A DNA stretch of 64,000 nt, from the NCBI RefSeq assembly GCF_014207355.1, contig NZ_JACHEF010000006.1, positions 124,001-188,000 of the forward strand, written 5' to 3'. This DNA is from Mesorhizobium sangaii. GTDB taxonomy: Bacteria > Pseudomonadota > Alphaproteobacteria > Rhizobiales > Rhizobiaceae. Under the pieces are notes generated by a model that searched no databases, had not been told where the DNA came from, and saw nothing but the letters and a program-made list of their open reading frames with translations. The position numbers and the translations under genes are program-made. Positions 8,047 through 15,243 of the stretch are shown here, piece after piece (the stretch's first letter is position 1; the number at the start of each line of letters is the position of its first letter).

Positions 8047-8841
8047 TTAGGCGGCGGCTTTCGCCTGGCGATCGAAGAACAGCGCCTGGCTGATCAATGC
8101 CTTAACCATGTCGGGGTTGAACGGCTTGGTGACCAGAAAGGCCGGCTCGGGGCGTTCGCCGGTCAAGAGCCGCTCGGGGAAGGCGGTGATGAAGATCACC
8201 GGCACCGATGTCGAGGACAGGATCTCGTTCACGGCCTCGATGCCCGAGCTGCCGTCGGCAAGCTGGATATCGGCAAGCACCATCTTGGGTCGCATCTTGC
8301 CGAACATCGTCACCGCCTCGGCATGCGTGCGCGCCGTTCCGACGACGCGGTGCCCGAGGCTCTCGACCATTTCTTCTATATCCATGGCGATCAGCGGTTC
8401 ATCCTCGATGATTAGCACGTCCGTTGCCACCTGGCGGGATATCTCGTTGCTAGCCTGGGCAAGCAGTTCTGAAAACTCCTGGTCGCCGACATCGAGGATC
8501 TCGGCCGCCTCATCCTCGCTGAAACCTTCGACGGCAACCAGCAGGAAGGCCTGGCGGGGACGCGGCGCAATCGCGTTCAGATTGGCGGCGGCGCGCTGTT
8601 CCCACGGCGACTGAGCCTGCTCCTGCGGGACGCGTATGGCGATCGACGTGAACAGCTTGGCGAAAACCTTGTAAAGCGCAATGCGGTCGCTCGAGGCCTC
8701 GGGAAAGATATCGACATCGGCGATGATGGCTTCGAGCATCGCGGCGACCAGCGCGTCACCACTCTCCTGCGATCCGGAAACGGCCCGCGAGAAGCGGCGC
8801 AGGAACGGCAGATGTGGTGCGATGGTGGCTGATAAGCTCAT
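8047..8841 (-). CDS. phyR: General stress response anti-anti-sigma response regulator PhyR
   Basis: A 264-aa protein with the PhyR layout: an N-terminal EcfG-like (sigma-mimic) domain, residues about 1-135, fused to a receiver domain, about 140-255. Receiver residues are intact: Glu146/Asp147, phospho-acceptor Asp191 in MVLADIQL, and Lys239 in TKPF. In the known mechanism, phosphorylated PhyR binds NepR through the sigma-like domain and frees EcfG. The gene is divergent from nepR-ecfG with back-to-back EcfG promoters in the 224-base gap, the classic arrangement in rhizobia. Its kinase is probably one or more of the HWE kinases nearby. Confidence 0.97.
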   Translation of the reverse strand: MSLSATIAPHLPFLRRFSRAVSGSQESGDALVAAMLEAIIADVDIFPEASSDRIALYKVFAKLFTSIAIRVPQEQAQSPWEQRAAANLNAIAPRPRQAFLLVAVEGFSEDEAAEILDVGDQEFSELLAQASNEISRQVATDVLIIEDEPLIAMDIEEMVESLGHRVVGTARTHAEAVTMFGKMRPKMVLADIQLADGSSGIEAVNEILSSTSVPVIFITAFPERLLTGERPEPAFLVTKPFNPDMVKALISQALFFDRQAKAAA

Positions 8842-8914
8842 GGTAAGACGTCTCCCTCAGAATGACGTGGTTGCATAGAGTGCAGGTCAAGCTGATTGCA
8901 AGCCCCGCTTAAAC

Positions 8915-8939
8915 AACGCAGGGCTTGAGAAAAAGTTCC
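8915..8939 (-). promoter_or_regulatory. EcfG-type promoter of phyR
   Basis: Minus strand: GGAAC (8935-8939), 16 bp, CGTT (8915-8918). It gives phyR positive autoregulation by the sigma factor it releases. Confidence 0.85.
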
Positions 8940-8948
8940 GACCTTGAT

Positions 8949-8973
8949 GGAACTAACGCGCCGGGACGGCGTT
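8949..8973 (+). promoter_or_regulatory. EcfG-type promoter of nepR-ecfG
   Basis: Plus strand: GGAAC (8949-8953), 16 bp, CGTT (8970-8973). Its -35 element is only 9 bases from that of the divergent phyR promoter. Confidence 0.85.
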
Positions 8974-9065
8974 TGAAGTTCGGACGGGCAACCAGACGAG
9001 GGTGCCGCTTGCGTTGTGTTGAGTAGTGTTATGAGCGGCTTGGGCGCTGGGAATACAAGGGCAAA

Positions 9066-9269
9066 ATGAAGGATATGACGAAAGATATTCTGGCTGGCGT
9101 CGCGGGCAGGCGCCGGAACGGTTCCGGTGACGCACTCGGGCCGAATTCCGAAATCGGACGCAAACTCAAACAATATTACGATGAGCTGGTCTCTGACGAT
9201 GTGCCGGATCGCTTTGCACAGTTGCTCAGTCAACTGGAACAGGCCGAACCCGCACAGAAGAAGGACTGA
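9066..9269 (+). CDS. nepR: Anti-sigma factor NepR
   Basis: A 67-aa protein with the NepR core: the conserved segment IGRKLKQYYDELVSDDVPDRFAQLL (residues about 30-54), with flexible ends. In the established system NepR holds EcfG inactive until phosphorylated PhyR binds it. It lies immediately upstream of ecfG, with 3 bases between the stop codon and the next ATG, so the two are co-translated. The upstream EcfG promoter makes the inhibitor part of its own feedback loop. ATG 9066 is preceded by AAGGG; an internal ATG at 9075 is possible but less likely. Confidence 0.95.
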   Translation: MKDMTKDILAGVAGRRRNGSGDALGPNSEIGRKLKQYYDELVSDDVPDRFAQLLSQLEQAEPAQKKD

Positions 9270-9272
9270 AGC

Positions 9273-9824
9273 ATGGCAGCGGTCTCCCAAGGCTTCAAGA
9301 CCGATCTGCTTGGGGCAATCCCAAGCTTGCGCGCCTTTGCCGTGTCGCTAACGCAAAATGCCGACAAGGCGGACGATCTCGTCCAGGAAACACTGGTCAA
9401 GGCCTGGGACAAGCATGAGAGCTTCCAACCCGGCACCAATCTCAAGGCGTGGCTTTTCACCATCCTGCGCAATGAATTCTATTCGCAGATGCGCAAGCGC
9501 GGGCGTGAGGTGCAAGACAGCGACGGCATCATGACGGCCAGGCTTGCCGTTCATCCGGCCCAGCATGGCCAACTCGACCTGAAGGATTTTCGCGGCGCCC
9601 TCGAACAATTGCCGGAGGACCAGCGCGAAGCCATCATCCTCATCGGCGCGTCGGGCTTCTCCTATGAGGAGGCCGCCGAAATCTGCGGTTGCGCCGTCGG
9701 GACGATCAAGAGCCGCGTCAGCCGGGCCCGCACGCGACTGCAGGAGATCCTGAAGATCTCCGGCGAAGACGAGTATGGTCCGGATGCGATTTCGACCCAG
9801 GTAACGGGCTCGCCGGCCAACTGA
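9273..9824 (+). CDS. ecfG: General stress ECF sigma factor EcfG
   Basis: A 183-aa ECF sigma factor of the EcfG (ECF15) group, also called RpoE2 or SigT in relatives. Region 2 spans about residues 15-80 (DDLVQETLVKAWDKHESF, then LKAWLFTILRNEFYSQ), and region 4 about 105-165 (LPEDQREAIILIGASGFSYEEAAEICG, with the recognition helix VGTIKSRVSRAR). It directs RNA polymerase to GGAAC-N16/17-CGTT promoters, ten of which I find between 6.2 and 15.2 kb here. It is translated from the nepR-ecfG transcript and is followed by a hairpin shared with the convergent receiver gene. Confidence 0.96.
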   Translation: MAAVSQGFKTDLLGAIPSLRAFAVSLTQNADKADDLVQETLVKAWDKHESFQPGTNLKAWLFTILRNEFYSQMRKRGREVQDSDGIMTARLAVHPAQHGQLDLKDFRGALEQLPEDQREAIILIGASGFSYEEAAEICGCAVGTIKSRVSRARTRLQEILKISGEDEYGPDAISTQVTGSPAN

Positions 9825-9852
9825 CCTGCGGTCGCGAGGCGCGATCCGCAGG
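9825..9852. terminator. Hairpin between ecfG and the convergent receiver gene
   Basis: CCTGCGG (9825-9831) pairs with CCGCAGG (9846-9852), extended inward by TCGC/GCGA. It starts right after the ecfG stop codon and lies 14 bases from the end of the minus-strand gene. No T-run is visible. Confidence 0.6.
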
Positions 9853-9866
9853 AGTTGGATCGTGTC

Positions 9867-10316
9867 TCAGCCGGGAGAACCCCGTCCGCAGGCCGCCGCC
9901 ACCGCTTGCATGAGGTCCTCACCCGAATAGGGCTTGCCGACCAGCCTGACGCCCGGAAACGATGTCTTGATTTCATCGGGATCCGAATAGCCCGAGGCAA
10001 ATACGAACGGCACGCCTGCCGCGCGCAGGCCCGAGGCGAAATCGAGTGTCGAGGCGCCGCCGAGCATAAGGTCGACAATGGCGGCGTCGAAGTGCCTGGC
10101 GACCTGCCGACCGTCGATCTCGGCCAGATCGCGGGCGATCACCACCTCGTCGGCGCCATGATCACGGCAAAGCTGTTCGACATCCATGGCGATGAGAAAT
10201 TCATCCTCCAGGACCAGAATCCGCAATCCATCAAGCAAAGGGGACACAGGCAAGGGCTCCTTGTAAGGATCGGAGTCATGATCGCTATTTGGCAAGCTGT
10301 CATTTAAAAAAGACAT
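9867..10316 (-). CDS. Single-domain response regulator
   Basis: A 149-aa protein that is almost only a receiver domain (residues about 30-145) with no output domain. Key residues are present: Glu37/Asp38 in LVLEDE, phospho-acceptor Asp82 in AIVDLML, and Lys in VGKPYSGEDL. Such stand-alone receivers near HWE kinases often act as phosphate sinks or cross-talk modulators for PhyR (compare SdrG and MrrA); this role is inferred from position. It is convergent with ecfG and divergent from the Crp/Fnr gene. The N-terminal 28 residues are acidic and probably disordered. Confidence 0.88.
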   Translation of the reverse strand: MSFLNDSLPNSDHDSDPYKEPLPVSPLLDGLRILVLEDEFLIAMDVEQLCRDHGADEVVIARDLAEIDGRQVARHFDAAIVDLMLGGASTLDFASGLRAAGVPFVFASGYSDPDEIKTSFPGVRLVGKPYSGEDLMQAVAAACGRGSPG

Positions 10317-10326
10317 GTGCCCGTCC

Positions 10327-10352
10327 GGAACCTCGATCCGCGCAAACGCGTT
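10327..10352 (+). promoter_or_regulatory. EcfG-type promoter of the Crp/Fnr gene
   Basis: GGAAC (10327-10331), 17 bp, CGTT (10349-10352). It lies inside the longer open frame that begins at 10317, which supports the later ATG at 10392 as the true start. Confidence 0.72.
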
Positions 10353-10391
10353 GGGACGCAGCCTCGTGCGGGCTTTCGAAGAGGGGTCGAA

Positions 10392-11153
10392 ATGTCAGGC
10401 CAGAACGGTCGTGCCGTCGCCAGTCGCCAGTATCCTTGCGAGAACTGCCCGTTGCGGCCGTTACCGGTCTTCCGCGACTTCGAAAAACAGGAACTAGCCT
10501 TCATCAGCAAATTCAAGAAGGGCGAGCTCGCCGTCGACAAGGGCGCCACGGTCCTGGTGGAGGGAAGCCACAGTGCCCATCTCTACACCGTGCTCTCCGG
10601 CTGGGCGTTCCGCTACAAGCTGTTGCAGGACGGCCGCCGCCAGATCCTCAACTATCTCATGCCCGGCGATCTGATCGGCCTGCAGGGCAGCGTGATGGGC
10701 GAAATGCAGCATTCCGTCGAAGCGCTGTCGCCGATGCTGCTGTGCGTTTTCGAACGCGAGTCTCTCCATGAGCTCTACCGCAATCATCCCGGGCTGGCCT
10801 ACGACATCACCTGGATCGCATCGCGCGAAGAGCGCATGCTGGACGAGAATTTGCTCAGCCTTGGGCGTCGCAGCGCCATCGAGCGCGCCGCCTATCTTAT
10901 CGCCTTTATCGGCAGCCGGGCCAAGGTCGTTGGCCTGAACGGCAAGCAATCCGTCCAGATACCGATCACCCAACAGCATATCGCCGACACGCTCGGCCTG
11001 TCGTTGGTCCATACCAACAAGACGATCCGCAAGCTGATGGACAAAAAGCTGATTGTTTGGCGCGACGGCGGTTGCGAGGTCACCGACAATGAAAGGCTCA
11101 AGCAACTCGCCGGCTGGGAAGGGCTGGGCGAGGCGCGCCGGCCGCTGATCTGA
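10392..11153 (+). CDS. Crp/Fnr family transcriptional regulator
   Basis: A 253-aa regulator with an N-terminal CxxC (Cys16, Cys19 in YPCENCPLR), a cyclic-nucleotide-binding-like beta-roll (about 30-150) and a C-terminal winged helix (about 175-240) with recognition segment QQHIADTLGLSLVHTNKTIRKL. With only two N-terminal cysteines it does not match the four-cysteine iron-sulfur pattern of Fnr, so oxygen sensing by a cluster is unlikely. The EcfG promoter puts it under general stress control, making it a probable second-tier regulator. A GAGGGG ribosome-binding site precedes the ATG. Confidence 0.9.
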   Translation: MSGQNGRAVASRQYPCENCPLRPLPVFRDFEKQELAFISKFKKGELAVDKGATVLVEGSHSAHLYTVLSGWAFRYKLLQDGRRQILNYLMPGDLIGLQGSVMGEMQHSVEALSPMLLCVFERESLHELYRNHPGLAYDITWIASREERMLDENLLSLGRRSAIERAAYLIAFIGSRAKVVGLNGKQSVQIPITQQHIADTLGLSLVHTNKTIRKLMDKKLIVWRDGGCEVTDNERLKQLAGWEGLGEARRPLI

Positions 11154-11227
11154 CGAAACGCCTTTTTCTGAGCGCCAGCGGATCGGGTGCACACGCAAGC
11201 GTTTTCGGCTACTTTGTCCGTGATGCC

Positions 11228-11252
11228 GGAACCTTGAGACATGCGGCGCGTT
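11228..11252 (+). promoter_or_regulatory. EcfG-type promoter of the DUF883-like operon
   Basis: GGAAC (11228-11232), 16 bp, CGTT (11249-11252), 30 bases before the ATG at 11283. Confidence 0.78.
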
Positions 11253-11282
11253 TGAAATCAAGCAATCACAAGGAGTTAAGCA

Positions 11283-11609
11283 ATGGCAACTGCCGCAGGA
11301 AAGACCGCAACCGAAAGCCGGTCGAATTCAGATCTCGAAGCCGATATCAGGCAATTGAAGGCCGATATCGACAAGCTTACCAAGCAGTTGGCCAAGACCG
11401 GCGAGCATGGCTACGGCACTGCGCGGCGTGCGGCGACGGAAGGGGTCGAGCAATTGCGTGCGCAAGGCGAGGCAGCCTTTGACAGCCTGCGCGGCAATGC
11501 CAAGGATATCGAAGCGCAGTTGATGGCGAGCGTGCGCGAAAAGCCGGTGACCTCACTGGCGATCGCCGCCGGTGTCGGCTTCCTCTTCGCGCTCCTCGCG
11601 CGTCGCTAG
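11283..11609 (+). CDS. DUF883/ElaB-YqjD-like membrane-anchored protein
   Basis: A 108-aa protein: a charged, probably coiled-coil region (residues about 16-80, DLEADIRQLKADIDKLTKQL) followed by one C-terminal membrane helix (about 90-106) ending in Arg-Arg. The E. coli relatives ElaB and YqjD are stationary-phase proteins under RpoS that anchor ribosomes at the membrane. Control by EcfG here is the alphaproteobacterial counterpart of RpoS control. The ribosome-binding site AAGGAG precedes the ATG. It is followed 11 bases later by a membrane protein gene, as in the elaB/yqjD-yqjE arrangement. Confidence 0.85.
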   Translation: MATAAGKTATESRSNSDLEADIRQLKADIDKLTKQLAKTGEHGYGTARRAATEGVEQLRAQGEAAFDSLRGNAKDIEAQLMASVREKPVTSLAIAAGVGFLFALLARR

Positions 11610-11620
11610 TCGCATTCCAG

Positions 11621-12079
11621 ATGGGAATGCTCGCATCCCTGATTGCAGGTCTGGCATCGGGCGAAACCGTCGCCGCCATGCGCCGGGCGCGCACGGCGGC
11701 AATCGTCTATGGGCTCGCCATATCAGTGGCGCTCTGCGGCCTCGGCTTTCTGGTCGGGGCAGCCTATATCTGGACGGCAAGTCGCTACGGATCGCTTGCC
11801 GCCGCGCTGGGCTTTGGCGCCGGTTTCCTGCTGCTTGCGGGGCTGATCCTCCTGGTTTTCCAGATATCCGCAGGATCACGTGCCAGGCGTCGGGCACAAC
11901 AGCGCAATGCCGACATGAAAGCGATCGGCATCACCGCGGCGCTTGCCGTGCTGCCGGCGCTGCTCAAGGGCAAAGGCGGTCTCGGCGTCATTCTCGGTCC
12001 GGCCGTGGCGCTGGCCGCCTACGCCATCTACCGCGAAAACGTGAAGTCAGACGATTCGGAAGAAGGCGAGCGGAAATAA
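11621..12079 (+). CDS. Small polytopic membrane protein (phage-holin-like/YqjE-type)
   Basis: A 152-aa protein with an N-terminal amphipathic part, two clear membrane helices (about residues 26-50 and 58-82), an arginine-rich loop, a further hydrophobic segment (about 100-136) and an acidic tail. Position right after a YqjD-like gene and the helical hairpin resemble the YqjE/holin-like family. The function is unknown. It shares the EcfG promoter of the preceding gene. A second in-frame ATG at 11627 could also serve as start. Confidence 0.78.
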   Translation: MGMLASLIAGLASGETVAAMRRARTAAIVYGLAISVALCGLGFLVGAAYIWTASRYGSLAAALGFGAGFLLLAGLILLVFQISAGSRARRRAQQRNADMKAIGITAALAVLPALLKGKGGLGVILGPAVALAAYAIYRENVKSDDSEEGERK

Positions 12080-12095
12080 GGTCATTTTCTTTTTG

Positions 12096-12157
12096 ACCAT
12101 GATCTCTCCGAAACCGGCTTCAACGTTGCGTCGCGGCCTTTCGGTTGCGATCATGGT
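12096..12157. repeat. Palindromic intergenic repeat containing CCGAAACCGG
   Basis: ACCATGATC (12096-12104) pairs with GATCATGGT (12149-12157), with further pairing inside. The core CCGAAACCGG (12108-12117) recurs in another palindrome at 38224-38255. It fills the gap between convergent genes and overlaps the last bases of the kinase at 12151, so it probably also serves as a terminator. Similar elements are common in rhizobial genomes. Confidence 0.55.
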
Positions 12158-13773
12158 TTGTCGCTCGACAGATCTTCCAGCGGCATCGAAATTTCGGCAA
12201 ACACGCCGTCGGGCCGGAACTCATGGGTCACTTCGCTTGAAATGACCTTGGCAAGGCTGCGGCGGATGAGGATCGAGCCGAAGCCGTGTCGCTCCGGCGG
12301 GGCGACTTGCGGGCCGCCGCTTTCGCGCCAGGTCAGCACAAGCCGCCGGGCACCCTTTCTGCCTTGCGTCCTCCAGCCGAGATCAACCCTGCCGGACGCC
12401 GCCGACAGCGAGCCATATTGCAGCGCATTGCTGGCCAGTTCATGCAGGATCAGGCCAAGCCCGACGGCCTGGTCGGGCGAAAGCAACAACTCGTCGCCGG
12501 AGATCGTCATGCGCGGCTGGTCGGCGGTGTCGAAGGGCCTGACCTCGATCTGGACGAGTTCACGGATGCCGATGCCGCGCCACTCGCGGTCGGATAACAG
12601 ATTGTGCGCGATGCCCAGGGCCTGAAGCCGTCCACCAAAAGCTTCGAGGAACTCGCTCGGCTGGCGGGCATGGCGCACCGTCTGCGTCGCCAGCGCCTGG
12701 ACGGTCGCCAGCGTGTTCTTGACGCGGTGGTTGAGCTCGCGCAACAGCAGCCGTTGCCGCTCGTCGCCAAGCTTGCGTTCGGTGATGTCGTAGTTGACGC
12801 CAAAGATCAGGGTCGGCTTGCCGTCGCCGTCGCGCTCGATGACGCGACCACGCGTGGCGAGCCAGCGCGGCGGATGAAAGCCCTTCACCCGGTATTCGCC
12901 GAAATAGTCGTCGCTGCCGGTCAAGGCATCGCGAAAGCGGGTTTCGGTCTGGTGGACGTCGCGAGGATCGATGGCGGTGAGGATGTCGCGCGCCCGCAGC
13001 CGGTTCGAACGCGGCAGGTTGAACAACTCCGACAGCAAGGTGTCGCATTCGATGATGTCGGTGCGGATGTCCCATGCCCAACTGGCGAGCGAAGCCGCGT
13101 CGAGCGCGATGGCGCGCCGCTTTTCCTCTCGCACCAGCGCTGCTTCGGCGATGGCGCCGCTGCGGGTCGCATCCTTCAAGGTGAACAGGCTGCCGGCGAG
13201 GTCGGCAAGCGCCTTCAACTGCTCGAGCATGGCGCTGGACGGATAGGCATGCGGCTTGCGATCGAGCACGCACAGCGTCCCGATGCGGGCGCCTGCCACG
13301 ATCATCGGCGCGCCGGCGTAGAAGCGGATATTGTGCTTGCCGGTGACCAGGGGGTTGGTCACAAAGCGTGGGTCCGTCGCGGCATCCGCCACAACCATAG
13401 GCTCGTCGCCGGCGGCAATCGCATGGGCGCAGAACGAGATATCGGTGGCGGTTTCGGTCTCGTCCAGACCGACACAGGATTTGAACCACTGGCGCTTATG
13501 GTCGACGAGCGTCACCAAGGCGATCGGAACCTGCATCGCCGCCGCGGCAAGGCTGCCTATGCGGTCGAAATCCGGATCGGCCCCCGTGTCCAATGCCTCC
13601 AGACCGTGCAGCACGGCCAGCCGAGCCTCGTCCTTGACCGCGCGCGCAACTTCGGCCGGCAGATTTGGCACTGTTTCCGCCTTGCTGTTCACCCAAGTCC
13701 CCAATGGCCCGTCCCGGCCTTCGCTGCATCTCGAATCTGCCGGCTCATGACCAGCCGGCGTCCCCGGAACCAT
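12151..13773 (-). CDS. GAF-PAS HWE-family histidine kinase
   Basis: Cytosolic sensor kinase, 540 aa from the ATG at 13773. Domains in order: GAF (about 60-205; motif FKSCVGLDETETATDISFCAHAI), PAS/PAC (about 220-335), HWE/HisKA_2 with phospho-acceptor His349 in RELNHRVKN, and an ATPase with ILHELASNALQYGSLS. It lacks membrane segments. A GTG at 13692 would shorten it by 27 residues without losing a domain, and the first residues look unstructured, so the start is uncertain. No EcfG promoter is seen on its strand. It is the third HWE kinase within 10 kb of phyR. Confidence 0.92.
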   Translation of the reverse strand: MVPGTPAGHEPADSRCSEGRDGPLGTWVNSKAETVPNLPAEVARAVKDEARLAVLHGLEALDTGADPDFDRIGSLAAAAMQVPIALVTLVDHKRQWFKSCVGLDETETATDISFCAHAIAAGDEPMVVADAATDPRFVTNPLVTGKHNIRFYAGAPMIVAGARIGTLCVLDRKPHAYPSSAMLEQLKALADLAGSLFTLKDATRSGAIAEAALVREEKRRAIALDAASLASWAWDIRTDIIECDTLLSELFNLPRSNRLRARDILTAIDPRDVHQTETRFRDALTGSDDYFGEYRVKGFHPPRWLATRGRVIERDGDGKPTLIFGVNYDITERKLGDERQRLLLRELNHRVKNTLATVQALATQTVRHARQPSEFLEAFGGRLQALGIAHNLLSDREWRGIGIRELVQIEVRPFDTADQPRMTISGDELLLSPDQAVGLGLILHELASNALQYGSLSAASGRVDLGWRTQGRKGARRLVLTWRESGGPQVAPPERHGFGSILIRRSLAKVISSEVTHEFRPDGVFAEISMPLEDLSSDKP

Positions 13774-13790
13774 CCTAGCGAGGAACCGTT
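13766..13790 (+). promoter_or_regulatory. EcfG-type promoter upstream of a small membrane ORF
   Basis: GGAAC (13766-13770), 16 bp, CGTT (13787-13790). It points away from the GAF-PAS kinase and toward the small frame at 13845-14021. Its existence is the main support for that gene. Confidence 0.7.
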
Positions 13791-13844
13791 ACCCGACCGT
13801 GTTTCGCTGACCGCGCCAGTCGGCGTAAAACGAGACAAGGACCG

Positions 13845-14021
13845 ATCAAGACCAAGATCATTCCCGAAAACAAAGCGCGTCAGGGAGGTTGGGGTTGGCA
13901 CGGCTTGCGTATCCTGATTGCCGCACTGCTTCTGGCCTTCGCAGCATGGGGCATCGCCGAAATCTATGGTGAAATGGCCAAGACGCCGGCGACAGAGCAA
14001 GGAAGCGCGCCTGGCGGCTAG
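13845..14021 (+). CDS. Small single-helix membrane protein, non-standard or unknown start
   Basis: An open frame of about 58 codons ending with TAG at 14019-14021. It encodes a basic N-terminus (around KIIPENKARQGG), a hydrophobic helix (LRILIAALLLAFAAWGIAEIYG) and a short tail. It looks like the small membrane proteins common in rhizobia. No ATG, GTG or TTG lies in a sensible place upstream, so the start is unclear. ATC at 13845, with AAGGA 4 bases before it, is the best guess, or the original ATG may have mutated. The EcfG promoter at 13766-13790 supports transcription. Confidence 0.45.
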   Translation: MKTKIIPENKARQGGWGWHGLRILIAALLLAFAAWGIAEIYGEMAKTPATEQGSAPGG

Positions 14022-14050
14022 ATTTTCGGCCTCCATCGTTCGAGATCGCA

Positions 14051-14971
14051 TCAAGCAGCCTTCGCCTCTGCGATGCTGGCCGGCACCAGGACATTGAGCG
14101 CGCCAGGCCGGATTTCGATCGTCGTCTCACGGTCAAGCCTGACCAGTTCACCGTCGATGACGGCGCGGAACTTGCTGCTGCCCGAATGGATTTTCAGGAC
14201 CGTTCGGTCAGCCTGATGAATTTCCACGTGTTCGTTGTCGCGCCATTTGCCGCGCGCCATGTTGAAGAAGAATTTGACCAATTCGGCACGCTGCTGAGCC
14301 ACCGTGACATAGACGCCAAGCACGCCGCCGGCCGGGTTGTCGGCGTAGGGCAGGTGGCCCTCGCCGAACAGATTGTTGGTGATGCCGATGCCGGTGATGC
14401 GGGCCGCCATCTCGGCGTCGCCGATGCTGAGCGTCACGTTCATCGCCGGTGGATTGTTGATCGTCGCCCAGGCCGCCTTGGCCGAGGCGCCGATCTTTCC
14501 GAGGCGCGAACCGAATTCCATTTTTTGGCGCAACTGCACCATCTTGGCATGCATGCCGATCGAGAACTGATGAACGAAGGGCCGGCCGTTCGCCGTGGCC
14601 ACGTCGACTGCGATGATCTCGCCGTCGGCGAAGGATTTCAGGGCGGCATCGAGGGACTGCGGAATACCCAGTCCGCGTGCGAACAGATTCATCGTGCCGG
14701 CCGGCAATATGGCAAGCGCCTTCCTGGTGCCCATCAGCCGAGCGGCGGCGGCAGAAATGGTTCCGTCACCGCCTCCGGCCAGGACGACATCGACAGAGTG
14801 TCGCGATGCAGCGCTGTCGAGCGTCTCCACCACTTCCTTGCCATCAACCACCTCAATGCTGAGGGAGTGGCCTGCCGTCTCCAGGGTCTGGCGCATCCTG
14901 TCGGAAAAAGCTGCAAGGTCCGTCGTGCGCAAGGTGCCACCGTCCCGGTTCAGCACCGCAGCAAATTTCAT
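14051..14971 (-). CDS. Diacylglycerol kinase catalytic-domain family lipid kinase
   Basis: A 306-aa protein of the DagK_cat (YegS/DgkB-like) family, which phosphorylates diacylglycerol, sphingoid or related lipids using ATP. The nucleotide-binding motif GGGDGT (in VVLAGGGDGTISAA) and the PAGTMNLFARGLG motif are intact, and the C-terminal beta-sandwich ends with the DGE-like element VIDGELVRLD. The start at 14971 has GGGAG 6 bases upstream; a longer form from 14992 is possible. An EcfG promoter at 15029-15053 makes it a stress-regulon member, possibly for membrane lipid remodelling or recycling. Confidence 0.9.
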   Translation of the reverse strand: MKFAAVLNRDGGTLRTTDLAAFSDRMRQTLETAGHSLSIEVVDGKEVVETLDSAASRHSVDVVLAGGGDGTISAAAARLMGTRKALAILPAGTMNLFARGLGIPQSLDAALKSFADGEIIAVDVATANGRPFVHQFSIGMHAKMVQLRQKMEFGSRLGKIGASAKAAWATINNPPAMNVTLSIGDAEMAARITGIGITNNLFGEGHLPYADNPAGGVLGVYVTVAQQRAELVKFFFNMARGKWRDNEHVEIHQADRTVLKIHSGSSKFRAVIDGELVRLDRETTIEIRPGALNVLVPASIAEAKAA

Positions 14972-15028
14972 GCCCCGCTCCCGCCATTCCATCGAAATGC
15001 GGCCGGGACAAACCCAGCCATAGGCAGA

Positions 15029-15053
15029 AACGCGACGAAGCGGGAAAGGTTCC
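15029..15053 (-). promoter_or_regulatory. EcfG-type promoter of the lipid kinase gene
   Basis: Minus strand: GGAAC (15049-15053), 16 bp, CGTT (15029-15032), 58 bases upstream of the ATG at 14971. Confidence 0.72.
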
Positions 15054-15134
15054 GCTTTGAGAAATCAACGGCGTAGCTACGGCCTCCAGGCTTCCCGCCG
15101 CTTGGTTTCGCCACGACGCGAAGTATTTTTTGCC

Positions 15135-15159
15135 GGAACAACAGCATGGTCACGACGTT
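15135..15159 (+). promoter_or_regulatory. EcfG-type promoter of the PRC-barrel gene
   Basis: GGAAC (15135-15139), 16 bp, CGTT (15156-15159), 85 bases before the ATG at 15244. Confidence 0.72.
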
Positions 15160-15243
15160 GTGAAGTAGTTGTCACGTCCGGTCCGCCTCAGCGACGTTCA
15201 ACCGGGCGCGGCGTGTACGAATCACCCACGAGGAGAGACCATC

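Noticed and set aside
11621..12079. Prophage holin gene
   Set aside because: No phage genes are nearby; it is in a stress-regulated operon after a YqjD-like gene, so the holin likeness is only structural.
12604..13917. 437-codon plus-strand frame opposite the GAF-PAS kinase
   Set aside because: Antisense to clear GAF, PAS and HWE motifs, without a ribosome-binding site or family match.
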